Below, piece after piece: positions 1 to 10,287 of a stretch of 64,000 bases of DNA. Positions within the stretch are counted from its first letter, which is position 1, and the number at the start of each line of letters is the position of its first letter. A program made the translations under genes and the position numbers. The DNA is from Nocardioides dongkuii. Its GTDB lineage: Bacteria; Actinomycetota; Actinomycetes; Propionibacteriales; Nocardioidaceae. The DNA lies in the NCBI RefSeq assembly GCF_014127485.1, contig NZ_CP059903.1:2666001-2730000 (forward strand), written 5' to 3'. The notes under the pieces are model-generated. The model saw only the letters and a program-made list of their open reading frames with translations. It had not been told where the DNA came from and searched no databases.

Positions 1-850
1 ACGGGCCGAACCGGTCGTGGTAGTCGCGGCTCAGCGCCGTGCTCTCCGCCGTGCCCATCCCGTCGAAGTACGCCGCGGCGGCGTACAACCCGTCGTGGGC
101 GCCGGCCCCGCCCCCGAGCAGGGTGTTCTCCTCGACCGCCGGGCTCAGCCGGACGAGCGACCCGCTCAGCCCGCGACCGGCGAACTGGCGGTTGAAGCGC
201 ACCGCGTCCTGACCCATCAGCAGCATGATCACGCCGTCCACCCGGCCCGGGTCGAGCCCGTCGAGGACGCCGCGGAAGTCCGTCGTCCCCAGCGGGACGT
301 AGGTCTCGCTGACGATCTCCGCCGCCGAGTCCTCGAGGGCGGCCCGCGTGGTGGCCGCGGTCACCCGCGGGAAGACGTAGTCGTTGCCGACCACCGCCCA
401 GCGGCCGACGCCGAGCTGCTCGCGCATCCAGTGGACGGCCGGCAGCAGCTGGTTGACCGGGCGTTCGCCGAGCATGAACACGCCGGGGGTGTCGTCGCGA
501 CCCTCGTGCATGGCGGCGTACGCGTAGACGACCCGGCCGCCGACCCGTCGGGTGATCGCGACCCGCACCGCCGAGATGTGCCAGCCGGCGACCGCCTGCA
601 CCCGGCCCTGGTCCACCAGCGACCCGACCTCCTCGGCGACCGCCTCCGGCGAGCGGCCGGCGTCGACGACCACGAGCTCGACCCGGCGCCCGGCGATCCC
701 GTCCGCGGCGTTGAGCTGCTCGACGGCGAGCTGCCCGCACGTCAGGCAGGACGGGCCGTACAGGCCGGTCGGGCCCTGGAGCGGGACCACGAAGGCGATC
801 GAGAGCGTCTCGGCCTCCCGGGCGCCCCGCCTCGTCGCGTCGACCTGCAC
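1..850 (-). CDS. AmiC/UrtA-like amide or urea binding protein, 3' end cut by window edge
   Basis: Hand translation of the minus strand gives an open frame from GTG at 850 to base 1, about 283 residues. The start follows a GGAGG motif. The text is typical of the Peripla_BP_5 family (AmiC amide sensor, UrtA urea binding protein): an early FVVPLQGPTGLYGP strand-loop, then LAVEQLNAADGIAGR, and later VVGNDYVFPR. There is no signal peptide or lipobox: the conserved fold begins within about 18 residues of the start. That favours a cytoplasmic amide or short-ligand sensor such as AmiC over a transporter-bound lipoprotein. It is divergent from a MarR regulator, so the two may be linked in control. The C-terminal part lies outside the window. 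Ligand is not predictable from what is seen. Confidence 0.75.
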   Translation of the reverse strand, partial: MQVDATRRGAREAETLSIAFVVPLQGPTGLYGPSCLTCGQLAVEQLNAADGIAGRRVELVVVDAGRSPEAVAEEVGSLVDQGRVQAVAGWHISAVRVAITRRVGGRVVYAYAAMHEGRDDTPGVFMLGERPVNQLLPAVHWMREQLGVGRWAVVGNDYVFPRVTAATTRAALEDSAAEIVSETYVPLGTTDFRGVLDGLDPGRVDGVIMLLMGQDAVRFNRQFAGRGLSGSLVRLSPAVEENTLLGGGAGAHDGLYAAAAYFDGMGTAESTALSRDYHDRFGP

Positions 851-962
851 GGGGACCTCCGGTGCGCGGTGGGGCTCGGCGTGACCAGAGAGCGACGCTG
901 CCCGCCCGGACGGTCGCCTACGATAGGGCGGCGCGGCGCGGACGTGCTCGGGAAGACGTGAG

Positions 963-1436
963 ATGAGACGAATGACTCCTCAGGAGCTGGCGGGCCGGAT
1001 GGGCGAGGACACGGGCGACCTCGTCGGCCCCAGCCTCGGCCTGCTGCTCGCCCACGCCGAGCACACCGTCCGGCTGCGCCTGGGCCCGGTGCTCGCCGAG
1101 GCCGGGCTGAGCGTGGAGCACTGGCGGATCATGGCGGTCCTGCTCGCCCGGCCGGGCCTGCCGATGGCGTCGGTCGCCACCGCTGCGGTGGTGCCCAGCG
1201 CAACCCTCACCCGGCACGTGGACCGGCTCGTCGACCGGGCGCTGGTGGTACGGCGCATCGACCCCGCCGACAAGCGCCGGGTCGTGGTGGCGCTCTCCCC
1301 GATGGGCACCGAGCTGGCCGGCCGGCTGCGGGCCGCGGAGCGCAGCGTCGAGGACGAGATCTCCACGGGCCTGGGCCGGTCCCGCTACGCCGCGCTGGTC
1401 CGCGAGCTCAGCCTGCTGCCCCACCTGTCCGACTGA
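963..1436 (+). CDS. MarR-family transcriptional regulator
   Basis: A 157-residue protein with the MarR winged-helix layout: an N-terminal dimerisation helix, a helix-turn-helix around residues 60-90 (MASVATAAVVPSATLTRHVD) and the wing DPADKRRVVVALSPMG. Length is normal for the family. A GGAAG motif about 7 bases upstream supports ATG at 963; a second in-frame ATG sits at 972. It is divergent from the AmiC-like sensor with about 110 bases between them, a common arrangement for a local repressor. A TACGAT/ATCGTA motif at 919-924 could serve as a -10 for either direction. The ligand and target genes are unknown. Confidence 0.9.
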   Translation: MRRMTPQELAGRMGEDTGDLVGPSLGLLLAHAEHTVRLRLGPVLAEAGLSVEHWRIMAVLLARPGLPMASVATAAVVPSATLTRHVDRLVDRALVVRRIDPADKRRVVVALSPMGTELAGRLRAAERSVEDEISTGLGRSRYAALVRELSLLPHLSD

Positions 1437-1440
1437 GCAG

Positions 1441-1854
1441 TCACCCCTGCTTGAGCTGGGCGACCCGCACGTGGTTGCCGAACGGGTCGCGCAGCCCGAA
1501 GTCGATGCCGTACGCCTGCTCCGTGGGTTCCTCGGTGAGCTCGACGCCGCGCGTCCTCAGCTCGGCGTACGTCGCGTGGGCGTCGTCGACGGCGAAGAAC
1601 AGGTGGCCGCCCGCGGCCCCCTTGCTGACCATCTCCCGCACCTGCTCCGCGGTCTCCTCGCTCATCGCCGGCGGCCCGGGCCGCTCGAGCAGGATCTTGT
1701 GGTCGGGGTCCCCGGGCACGCAGACGGTCAGCCACCGCATGAACCCGAGGTCGAGGTCGGTGTCGACCTCGAGGCCGAGCTTGCCGACGTAGAAGTCGAG
1801 GGCCTCGTCCTGGTCGAGGACGTAGATGCCGGAGATGTTCAGTCGCTTCATCAT
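1441..1854 (-). CDS. VOC-family (glyoxalase/bleomycin-resistance fold) protein
   Basis: A 137-residue protein made of two beta-alpha-beta-beta-beta modules of the vicinal-oxygen-chelate fold. Visible signatures are the opening SGIYVLDQDEALDFYVGKLG, the module boundary GHLFFAVDD and the closing RDPFGNHVRV. It starts 9 bases after the stop of the AraC-type regulator upstream, so the two form an operon. AraC-VOC pairs are common in actinobacteria, but the substrate of the VOC partner is generally unknown. It may be a lyase, dioxygenase or binding protein; the sequence does not decide. Confidence 0.88.
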   Translation of the reverse strand: MMKRLNISGIYVLDQDEALDFYVGKLGLEVDTDLDLGFMRWLTVCVPGDPDHKILLERPGPPAMSEETAEQVREMVSKGAAGGHLFFAVDDAHATYAELRTRGVELTEEPTEQAYGIDFGLRDPFGNHVRVAQLKQG

Positions 1855-1863
1855 GGGTCGACG

Positions 1864-2295
1864 CTAGTGCTGGGACACGGACGCCCGCTTCTCCGAAATC
1901 GCTGTGCTCGCGGGCCGCAGCCAGGCGTGGGCGAAGCAGCTCGGGACGGGGCCCACGGACCCGCGGCGCCGGTGCGCCGTGGGGCTCTCGCCCACGATCT
2001 CGTGGAAGACCCGGCTGAAGGTGCCGAGGCTGGTGAAGCCGACCTCGACGCAGATGTCGGTCACGCTGCGGTCGGTGGTGCGCAGCAGCCAGATCGCCCG
2101 CTCCACCCGCCGGCGCTGGAGGTAGCGGTGCGGCGTCTCGCCGAACACGGCGCGGAAGGTGCGGATGAAGTGGGACTCGGACACGCACGCGAGCCCGGCG
2201 AGGGTGGGGACGTCGAGCGCGTCGGCATAGCTGCGGTCCATCAGGTCGCGCACCCGGAGCAGCCGCCGGTTCCTCTCCTCGGTGACCTTGCTCAT
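1864..2295 (-). CDS. Short AraC-family transcriptional regulator
   Basis: A 143-residue protein that is almost only the AraC DNA-binding domain: two helix-turn-helix motifs (LAGLACVSESHFIRTFRAVF near residues 30-50 and ICVEVGFTSLGTFSRVFHEI near 80-100) with no sensing domain before them. The ATG at 2295 is followed directly by the domain. A tail of about 30 residues after the second motif is unassigned. It is the first gene of an operon with the VOC protein and probably controls that operon. Stand-alone AraC domains of this size are known (SoxS, MarA class). Confidence 0.88.
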   Translation of the reverse strand: MSKVTEERNRRLLRVRDLMDRSYADALDVPTLAGLACVSESHFIRTFRAVFGETPHRYLQRRRVERAIWLLRTTDRSVTDICVEVGFTSLGTFSRVFHEIVGESPTAHRRRGSVGPVPSCFAHAWLRPASTAISEKRASVSQH

Positions 2296-2348
2296 CCCGG
2301 CATCCCACCACGCGCGCCGTCGACAGCCCAGGGCCGACGGGTCGGCGG

Positions 2349-4931
2349 TCAGGCGCCGGGGAGAGCGACCACGCCGAGCTCGGCGGGCGAGACGAGGGAG
2401 GCGTGGCGGGGCACGACCCGGACCGTGTAGCCGAAGGCGCCGGCGTGGTCGAGCACCACGTCGCCGTCGAAGCGGTGCCGGTCGCCCTCGTAGGTCTCCG
2501 CGAGCGCCAGCTCGTCGATGGTGGTCTCGACCAGCACGTCCTCGCCGGTCGGCCGGCCGTGGACCAGCTGCACCGCCACGTCCTCGGGCCGCAGGCCGCC
2601 GAGGGCGACGAACGCCCGCACGTGCATGGTGGCGCCGACCTCGGGGGCGTCGCCGACGCCGTCGCTCTCCACGTGCTCGACGCGTACGCCGGGCCACGCG
2701 GCGCGCACGGTCCGCTTCCAGGCCGCGAGCTCCGCCGCACCGGCGTAGTCGCTGTCGAGCCGGCGGGCGTTGGCCGCGGCGGGGGCGTAGAGCTGGCGCA
2801 CGTAGTCGCGGACCATCCGGGTGGCGAGCACCTTCGGCCCGAGCGACTTCAGCGTGTGCCGGAGCATCTCGACCCAGCGGGTCGGCACGCCGTCCTCGTC
2901 GACGTCGTAGAAGCGCGGCGCGACCTCCTGCTCGATCAGGCGGTACAGCGCGTCGGCCTCGAGGTCGTCGCGGCGGTCGGGGTCCTCGACGCCGTCGGCG
3001 GACGGGATCGCCCAGCCGTTCTCGCCGTCGTACCACTCGTCCCACCAGCCGTCGAGGATGGAGAGGTTCAGGCCGCCGTTCAGCGCCGCCTTCATGCCCG
3101 AGGTGCCGCACGCCTCGTAGGGGCGCAGCGGGTTGTTCAGCCACACGTCGCAGCCGGGGTAGAGCGGCTGGGCCATCGCGATGTCGTAGTTCGGCAGGAA
3201 GACGATGCGGTGGCGCACCTCCGGGTCGTCGGCGAACCGCACCATCTCCTGGATCAGCCGCTTGCCGCCGTCGTCGGCGGGGTGCGCCTTGCCCGCGATC
3301 ACCAGCTGCACCGGGCGCTCGGGGTCCAGCAGCAGCCGCTTGAGCCGCGCGGGGTCGCGGAGCATCAGCGTGAGCCGCTTGTACGACGGGACGCGGCGCG
3401 CGAAGCCGATCGTCAGCACGTCGGGGCTGAGCGCGTCGTCGATCCAGGTCAGCTCGGCGTCCGCCGCGCCGCGCTTCTCCCACGACCGGCGCACCCGGCG
3501 GCGGGCGTCGAGCACCAGCCGCTCGCGCAGCTGGCGCTTGACCGCCCACACCTCGGTGCCGGGCACCTTGTCGGCGACGGCCCAGAACGGGTCGGTGTGG
3601 TCGCCCTCGGGGTCGGCCCCGTGCCGCGCCGCCAGCTCGAAGAGCTCGCGGGCCACCCAGGTGGGCGCGTGCACGCCGTTGGTGATCGAGCCGATCGGCA
3701 CGTCGGTCTCGTCGAAGGCGGGCCACAGGCCGTTGAACATGCCGCGGGAGACGTGGCCGTGCAGCTGGGAGACGCCGTTCGCCCGCTGGGAGAGCCGGAA
3801 GCCCATCACCGCCATGTTGAAGACCGACGGGTCGCCGCCGTCGTAGTCCTCGGCGCCGAGCGCCCGGATCCGCTCCAGCGGTACGCCGGGGGTCGCCCCC
3901 GCGGCGCCGAAGTACTGCTCGACGAGGGAGAGCGCGAACCGGTCGATGCCCGCCGGCACCGGCGTGTGCGTGGTGAAGACGGTCGAGGCGCGGCTGACCT
4001 CGAGCGCGGTGTCGAAGTCGAGCCGCGGCCCGTCCTCGGCGACCGTGAGCTCGCGGATCCGCTCCAGCCCGAGGAAGCCCGCGTGCCCCTCGTTGGTGTG
4101 GAAGACCTCCGGCTCGGGGTGCCCGGTGATCCGGGCGTAGGTGCGCAGCGCGCGCACGCCGCCGACGCCGAGGAGCAGCTCCTGGCGCAGCCGGTGCTCG
4201 CTGTTGCCGCCGTAGAGCCGGTCGGTGACGTCGACGTAGTGGTCGGGGTTGCCCTCGACGTCGGTGTCGAGCATCAGCAGCGGCACCCGGCCGACGCTGG
4301 CGACCCAGATCCGGGCGATCAGGTCCGGGCCGTCGGGCATCGCGATCGTGATCCGGGCCCCGGTGCCGTCCTGCTCGCGCAGCAGCGAGATCGGCAGCCC
4401 GTCGGGGTCGAGGACCGGGTAGGTCTCCTGCTGCCACCCCTCGCGGGAGAGGGCCTGCTTGAAGTAGCCGTGCCGGTAGAGCAGCCCGACGCCGACGATC
4501 GGCACGCCCAGGTCGCTGGCCGCCTTGAGGTGGTCGCCGGCGAGGATGCCGAGGCCGCCGGAGTACTGCGGCAGCACCGAGGTGATGCCGAACTCCGGGG
4601 AGAAGTAGCCGATCGCGCGCGGGCCGTCGCCGCCGGTGCGCTGGTACCACCGGTCCTCCGCGAGGTACGCCGCGAGGTCCGCGCGCGCCGCCCCGAGCCG
4701 GCCGAGGAACCCAGCGTCCGCGGCCAGCTCCTCGAGCCGCGTGCGGCTCACGGCGCCCAGCAGGCGCACCGGGTCGCGGCCGGTGGACTCCCAGAGCGCG
4801 CCGTCGACCTCGGCGAACACGTCCTGGGTCGCCGGGTGCCAGGACCAGCGCAGGTTGCCGGCGAGGTCGCTCAGCGCCGCGAGGGCAGGCGGGAGGACGG
4901 GGCGGACGGTGAACCGTCGGATGGCGCGCAC
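2349..4931 (-). CDS. glgP: Alpha-glucan phosphorylase
   Basis: An 860-residue protein that releases glucose 1-phosphate from alpha-1,4-glucan using pyridoxal phosphate. It belongs to the actinobacterial and thermophile-type alpha-glucan phosphorylases rather than the classical GlgP branch. The phosphorylase PLP signature EACGTSGMKAALN is present, with the Schiff-base lysine at residue 614. N-terminal phosphorylase text (SDLAGNLRWSWHPATQDVF, YFSPEFGI, YSGGLGILAGDH) is intact. GTG at 4931 has no clear ribosome binding site, but a -35/-10 pair ends 7 bases before it, so the mRNA is probably leaderless. It is divergent from the glgE operon, so glucan breakdown and synthesis share one intergenic control region. 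Confidence 0.95.
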   Translation of the reverse strand: MRAIRRFTVRPVLPPALAALSDLAGNLRWSWHPATQDVFAEVDGALWESTGRDPVRLLGAVSRTRLEELAADAGFLGRLGAARADLAAYLAEDRWYQRTGGDGPRAIGYFSPEFGITSVLPQYSGGLGILAGDHLKAASDLGVPIVGVGLLYRHGYFKQALSREGWQQETYPVLDPDGLPISLLREQDGTGARITIAMPDGPDLIARIWVASVGRVPLLMLDTDVEGNPDHYVDVTDRLYGGNSEHRLRQELLLGVGGVRALRTYARITGHPEPEVFHTNEGHAGFLGLERIRELTVAEDGPRLDFDTALEVSRASTVFTTHTPVPAGIDRFALSLVEQYFGAAGATPGVPLERIRALGAEDYDGGDPSVFNMAVMGFRLSQRANGVSQLHGHVSRGMFNGLWPAFDETDVPIGSITNGVHAPTWVARELFELAARHGADPEGDHTDPFWAVADKVPGTEVWAVKRQLRERLVLDARRRVRRSWEKRGAADAELTWIDDALSPDVLTIGFARRVPSYKRLTLMLRDPARLKRLLLDPERPVQLVIAGKAHPADDGGKRLIQEMVRFADDPEVRHRIVFLPNYDIAMAQPLYPGCDVWLNNPLRPYEACGTSGMKAALNGGLNLSILDGWWDEWYDGENGWAIPSADGVEDPDRRDDLEADALYRLIEQEVAPRFYDVDEDGVPTRWVEMLRHTLKSLGPKVLATRMVRDYVRQLYAPAAANARRLDSDYAGAAELAAWKRTVRAAWPGVRVEHVESDGVGDAPEVGATMHVRAFVALGGLRPEDVAVQLVHGRPTGEDVLVETTIDELALAETYEGDRHRFDGDVVLDHAGAFGYTVRVVPRHASLVSPAELGVVALPGA

Positions 4932-4938
4932 CGGAGCG

Positions 4939-4967
4939 ACGCTAGCGTCTCCACTGGAACGATCCAA
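4939..4967 (-). promoter_or_regulatory. Probable leaderless promoter of glgP
   Basis: On the minus strand, TTGGAT (4962-4967) is followed after 17 bases by TAGCGT (4939-4944), and 7 bases later comes the glgP GTG. Transcription would begin at or next to the start codon. Spacing is ideal for a housekeeping sigma factor. It is inferred from the motif alone. Confidence 0.55.
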
Positions 4968-5090
4968 CCCCCCGTCCGCCACCGCGCCGGCACCCTGCTT
5001 TCCTTGGTTCGTTCCGGGGCGAGTGGGTACACCTCGGACGTCCCTGGCGGCACGGAAATGCCCGCCGCACGCCCTCGTTAAGTTGGAGCA

Positions 5091-7066
5091 ATGGTCGGAC
5101 GCATCCCTGTCATGAACGTCAAGCCCGTGGTCGACCTCGGGCGACTGCCCGCCAAGGCCACCGTCGGAGAGCCCTTCCCCGTCTCGGCCTCGGTCTTCCG
5201 GGAGGGCCACGACAAGCTGGGTGCGGAGGTGGTGCTCACCGACCCGAGCGGCACCCGCCGCGACCCGGTGCGGATGACCAAGCACGCCGAGGTGCCCGAC
5301 CGCTACGACGCCTGGGTGACCCCCGACGTCGTCGGCGCCTGGACCTTCGAGATCCAGTCCTGGGCCGACCCGATCGCGACCTGGCAGCACGCCGCGGGCA
5401 TCAAGATCCCCGCTGGGATCGACGTCGAGCTGATGTTCACCGAGGGCCGGCTGATCCTCGAGCGCGTGCAGGCCGAGCTCCCCCGCACCGAGAAGGCCGG
5501 GCACGAGCTGCTCACCGCCGCGCTGGCCGCCTGCGCCGACACCGAGCGCCCGGCGGGCGCACGCCTCGCCGTGCTCCAGTCCCCCGAGCTCGAGGCGCTG
5601 CTGGTCGCGCACCCGCTCCGCGAGCTGGTCACCGTCGAGGGCCCCTACCCGGCGTACGCCGACCGGCAGCGCGCGCTGTACGGCAGCTGGTATGAGTTCT
5701 TCCCGCGCTCCGAGGGCGCGACCCGCGACCCCGAGACCGGCACGATCACCAGCGGCACCCTGCGCACCGCGGCGGAGCGGCTCGACGCCGTCGCGGAGAT
5801 GGGGTTCGACGTGATCTACCTGCCGCCGATCCACCCGATCGGCGAGGTCAACCGCAAGGGACCCAACAACACCCTGACCCCCGGCCCCGACGACCCGGGC
5901 TCGCCGTGGGCGATCGGCAGCAAGGACGGCGGCCACGACGCCATCCACCCCGAGCTCGGCACGTTCGGGGACTTCGACGCGTTCGTCGCCCGCGCCCGGG
6001 AGCTCGACCTCGAGGTCGCGCTCGACCTGGCGCTGCAGGCGGCGCCGGACCACCCGTGGGTGACCAGCCACCCGGAGTGGTTCACCACCCGGGCCGACGG
6101 CACCATCGCGTACGCCGAGAACCCGCCCAAGAAGTACCAGGACATCTACCCGGTCAACTTCGACAACGACCCGACCGGCATCTGCCGCGAGGTGCTGCGG
6201 ATCGTGCGGCTGTGGATGTCGCACGGCGTGCGGATCTTCCGCGTCGACAACCCGCACACCAAGCCGCTGGCGTTCTGGGAGTGGCTGCTCAAGGAGGTCC
6301 GGCGCACCGACCCCGACGTGGTGTTCCTCTCCGAGGCGTTCACCCGCCCGGCGATGATGCACGGCCTCGGCGCGGTGGGCTTCCACCAGAGCTACACCTA
6401 CTTCACCTGGCGCACCGCCAAGTGGGAGCTCGAGGAGTACCTCCTCGAGCTCTCTTCGGAGTCCGACCACCTGATGCGGCCGAACTTCTTCGTCAACACC
6501 CCCGACATCCTGCACGCCTACCTGCAGTACGGCGGCCCGGCGGCGTTCAAGATCCGCGCGGTGATCGCCGCGACGGGGTCGCCGAGCTGGGGCGTGTACG
6601 CCGGCTACGAGCTCTACGAGCACGTCGCGATCAAGCCGGGGAGCGAGGAGTACCTCGACTCCGAGAAGTTCCAGATCCGGATCCGCGACTGGGAGGGCGC
6701 GGCGCGCGAGGGCCGCACCCTCGCGCCGTACCTCACCCGGCTCAACGAGATCCGCCGCCAGCACCCGGCGCTCCAGCTGCTGCGCAACGTCGTGGTGCAC
6801 AGCACCGACGACGAGAGCGTCCTGTGCTTCTCCAAGCAGACCCTCGACGGCGACGACACCGTCATCGTCGTGGTCAACCTCGATCCGCACGCCACCCGCG
6901 AGACGACCGTCCACCTCGACCTGCCCGCGATGGGCCGCGAGTGGGGCGACACGTTCCTCGTGCGCGACGAGATCACCGGCGAGGAGTGGAGCTGGGGCGC
7001 GAACAACTACGTCCGGCTCGACCCCTACCACGAGCCCGCCCATGTCCTGACGGTCAGGAGGACCGC

Positions 7067-7070
<4 letters not shown>
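5091..7070 (+). CDS. glgE: Maltose-1-phosphate maltosyltransferase (GlgE)
   Basis: A 659-residue GH13_3 enzyme that extends alpha-1,4-glucan by transferring maltosyl units from maltose 1-phosphate. An N-terminal beta domain (about residues 1-130) precedes the catalytic barrel. The predicted nucleophile Asp386 lies in FRVDNPHTKP and the acid Glu415 in FLSEAF; their 29-residue spacing equals that of the characterised Streptomyces enzyme. The block AYAENPPKKYQDIYP is diagnostic for GlgE. GGAG lies only 2 bases before ATG at 5091, so the start could instead be the ATG seven codons later. It is the first gene of glgE-treS-mak-glgB, each overlapping the next. Confidence 0.96.
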
Positions 7071-8874
<1,804 letters not shown>

Positions 8875-8878
<4 letters not shown>

Positions 8879-10287
8879 GCACTCCCCCGATCGACCCCCA
8901 GGTCCTCGTCGACTACCTCGGCAAGACCCGCTGGTTCGGCGGCAAGGGCCGCCCCTTCGAGGTCTCCGACGTCGAGCGCGTCGGCGACGTGCCCGGTGGC
9001 GCGGAGGACGGCCCCCGGGTCGTGCTGCACCTCGTCGAGCTGACCTACCACGACGAGGAGGGCGGCACCGAGCTCTACCAGGTGCCGCTCGCGTTCTACG
9101 TCGAGGCGCAGTCGCGCCTCGACCACGCCTTCGTCGGCTGGTGGGAGGACGCCGAGGACGGCTGGGTGCACGCCTACGACGCCCTGCACGACCGCGAGGC
9201 GATGGCCCACTGGCTGATCTCGTTCGCGGCGGCCGAGCCCGTGGGCAGCCACCGCCACGAGTCCCTCGACTTCCGGCGGCTGCCGGGGTGGACCGTGGAC
9301 ACCAGCGTGCACTCCACGCTGTTCTCCGGCGAGCAGTCCAACTCCTCGGTGGCGTACGGCGAGGACGCGCTGATGAAGGTGTTCCGCAAGGTCACCCCCG
9401 GCGTGAACCCCGACATCGAGATCCACGAGAAGCTCACCGTCGCGGGCTCCACCCACGTGCCGGCCCTGTACGGCTGGCTCGAGCACCTGCGGCCCGACGG
9501 CGAGATCGTCCAGCTCGCGATGCTGCAGCAGTTCCTGCGCACCGCGACCGACGGCTGGGACCTCGCCCTCACCAGCGTGCGCGACCTGTTCGCCGAGGCC
9601 GACCTGCACGCGAACGAGGTCGGCGGCGACTTCGCCGGCGAGTCCTCGCGCCTGGGCGACGCGCTGCGCGAGGTGCACGAGTCGCTGGCCGAGCAGTTCC
9701 CGACCGAGCGGCGGGGCGCGGACGCCGCGCGCGAGCTCGCCGCGGCGATGAACCGCCGTCTCGACGCCGCCCTCGCCGTCGTCCCCGAGCTCGCGAACCA
9801 CGCCGACGCCCTGCGCGCGGCGTACGACCGGGTGGCGAGGCTGCCCGGCCTCGACGTCCAGCGCATCCACGGCGACCTGCACCTGGGCCAGACGCTGCGC
9901 ACCTCGACCGGCTGGAAGATCGTGGACTTCGAGGGCGAGCCCGCGAAGCCGCTGGCCGAGCGCCGGCTGCCCGACTCCCCCTGGCGCGACGTCGCCGGGA
10001 TGCTGCGTTCCTTCGAGTACGCCCCGCACGTCGTGGAGCGCACCCACACCGAGCACGAGCCCCACGAGGCGAGCCAGCTCGCCTACCGGGCCGAGGAGTG
10101 GGCCCACCGCAACCGCAACCACTTCCTGGTGGCCTACGCCGGCGGCGAGCCGACCGAGGAGCAGCGCCTGCTCCTGGACGCCTACGTCGCCGACAAGGCC
10201 GTCTACGAGACCGTGTACGAGACGCGCAACCGCCCGAGCTGGGTGTCCATCCCCCTCGCCGCGATCACCAGGATCGGAGCCCGATGA
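8875..10287 (+). CDS. mak: Maltokinase
   Basis: A 470-residue kinase that phosphorylates maltose with ATP to give alpha-maltose 1-phosphate, the GlgE donor. The fold is aminoglycoside-phosphotransferase-like: an N-terminal cap beginning LVDYLGKTRWFGGKGR, a nucleotide-binding region around SGEQSNSSVAYG, the catalytic loop IHGDLHLGQ and the metal-binding IVDFEGEP. The GTG start overlaps the treS stop as GTGA with GAGGAGG just upstream, indicating translational coupling. Length agrees with mycobacterial maltokinases of about 455 residues. Confidence 0.95.

Noticed and set aside
2403..5081. A plus-strand 892-residue frame opposite glgP
   Set aside because: The composition is that of reverse-complemented glgP codons, with no motif or start signal.
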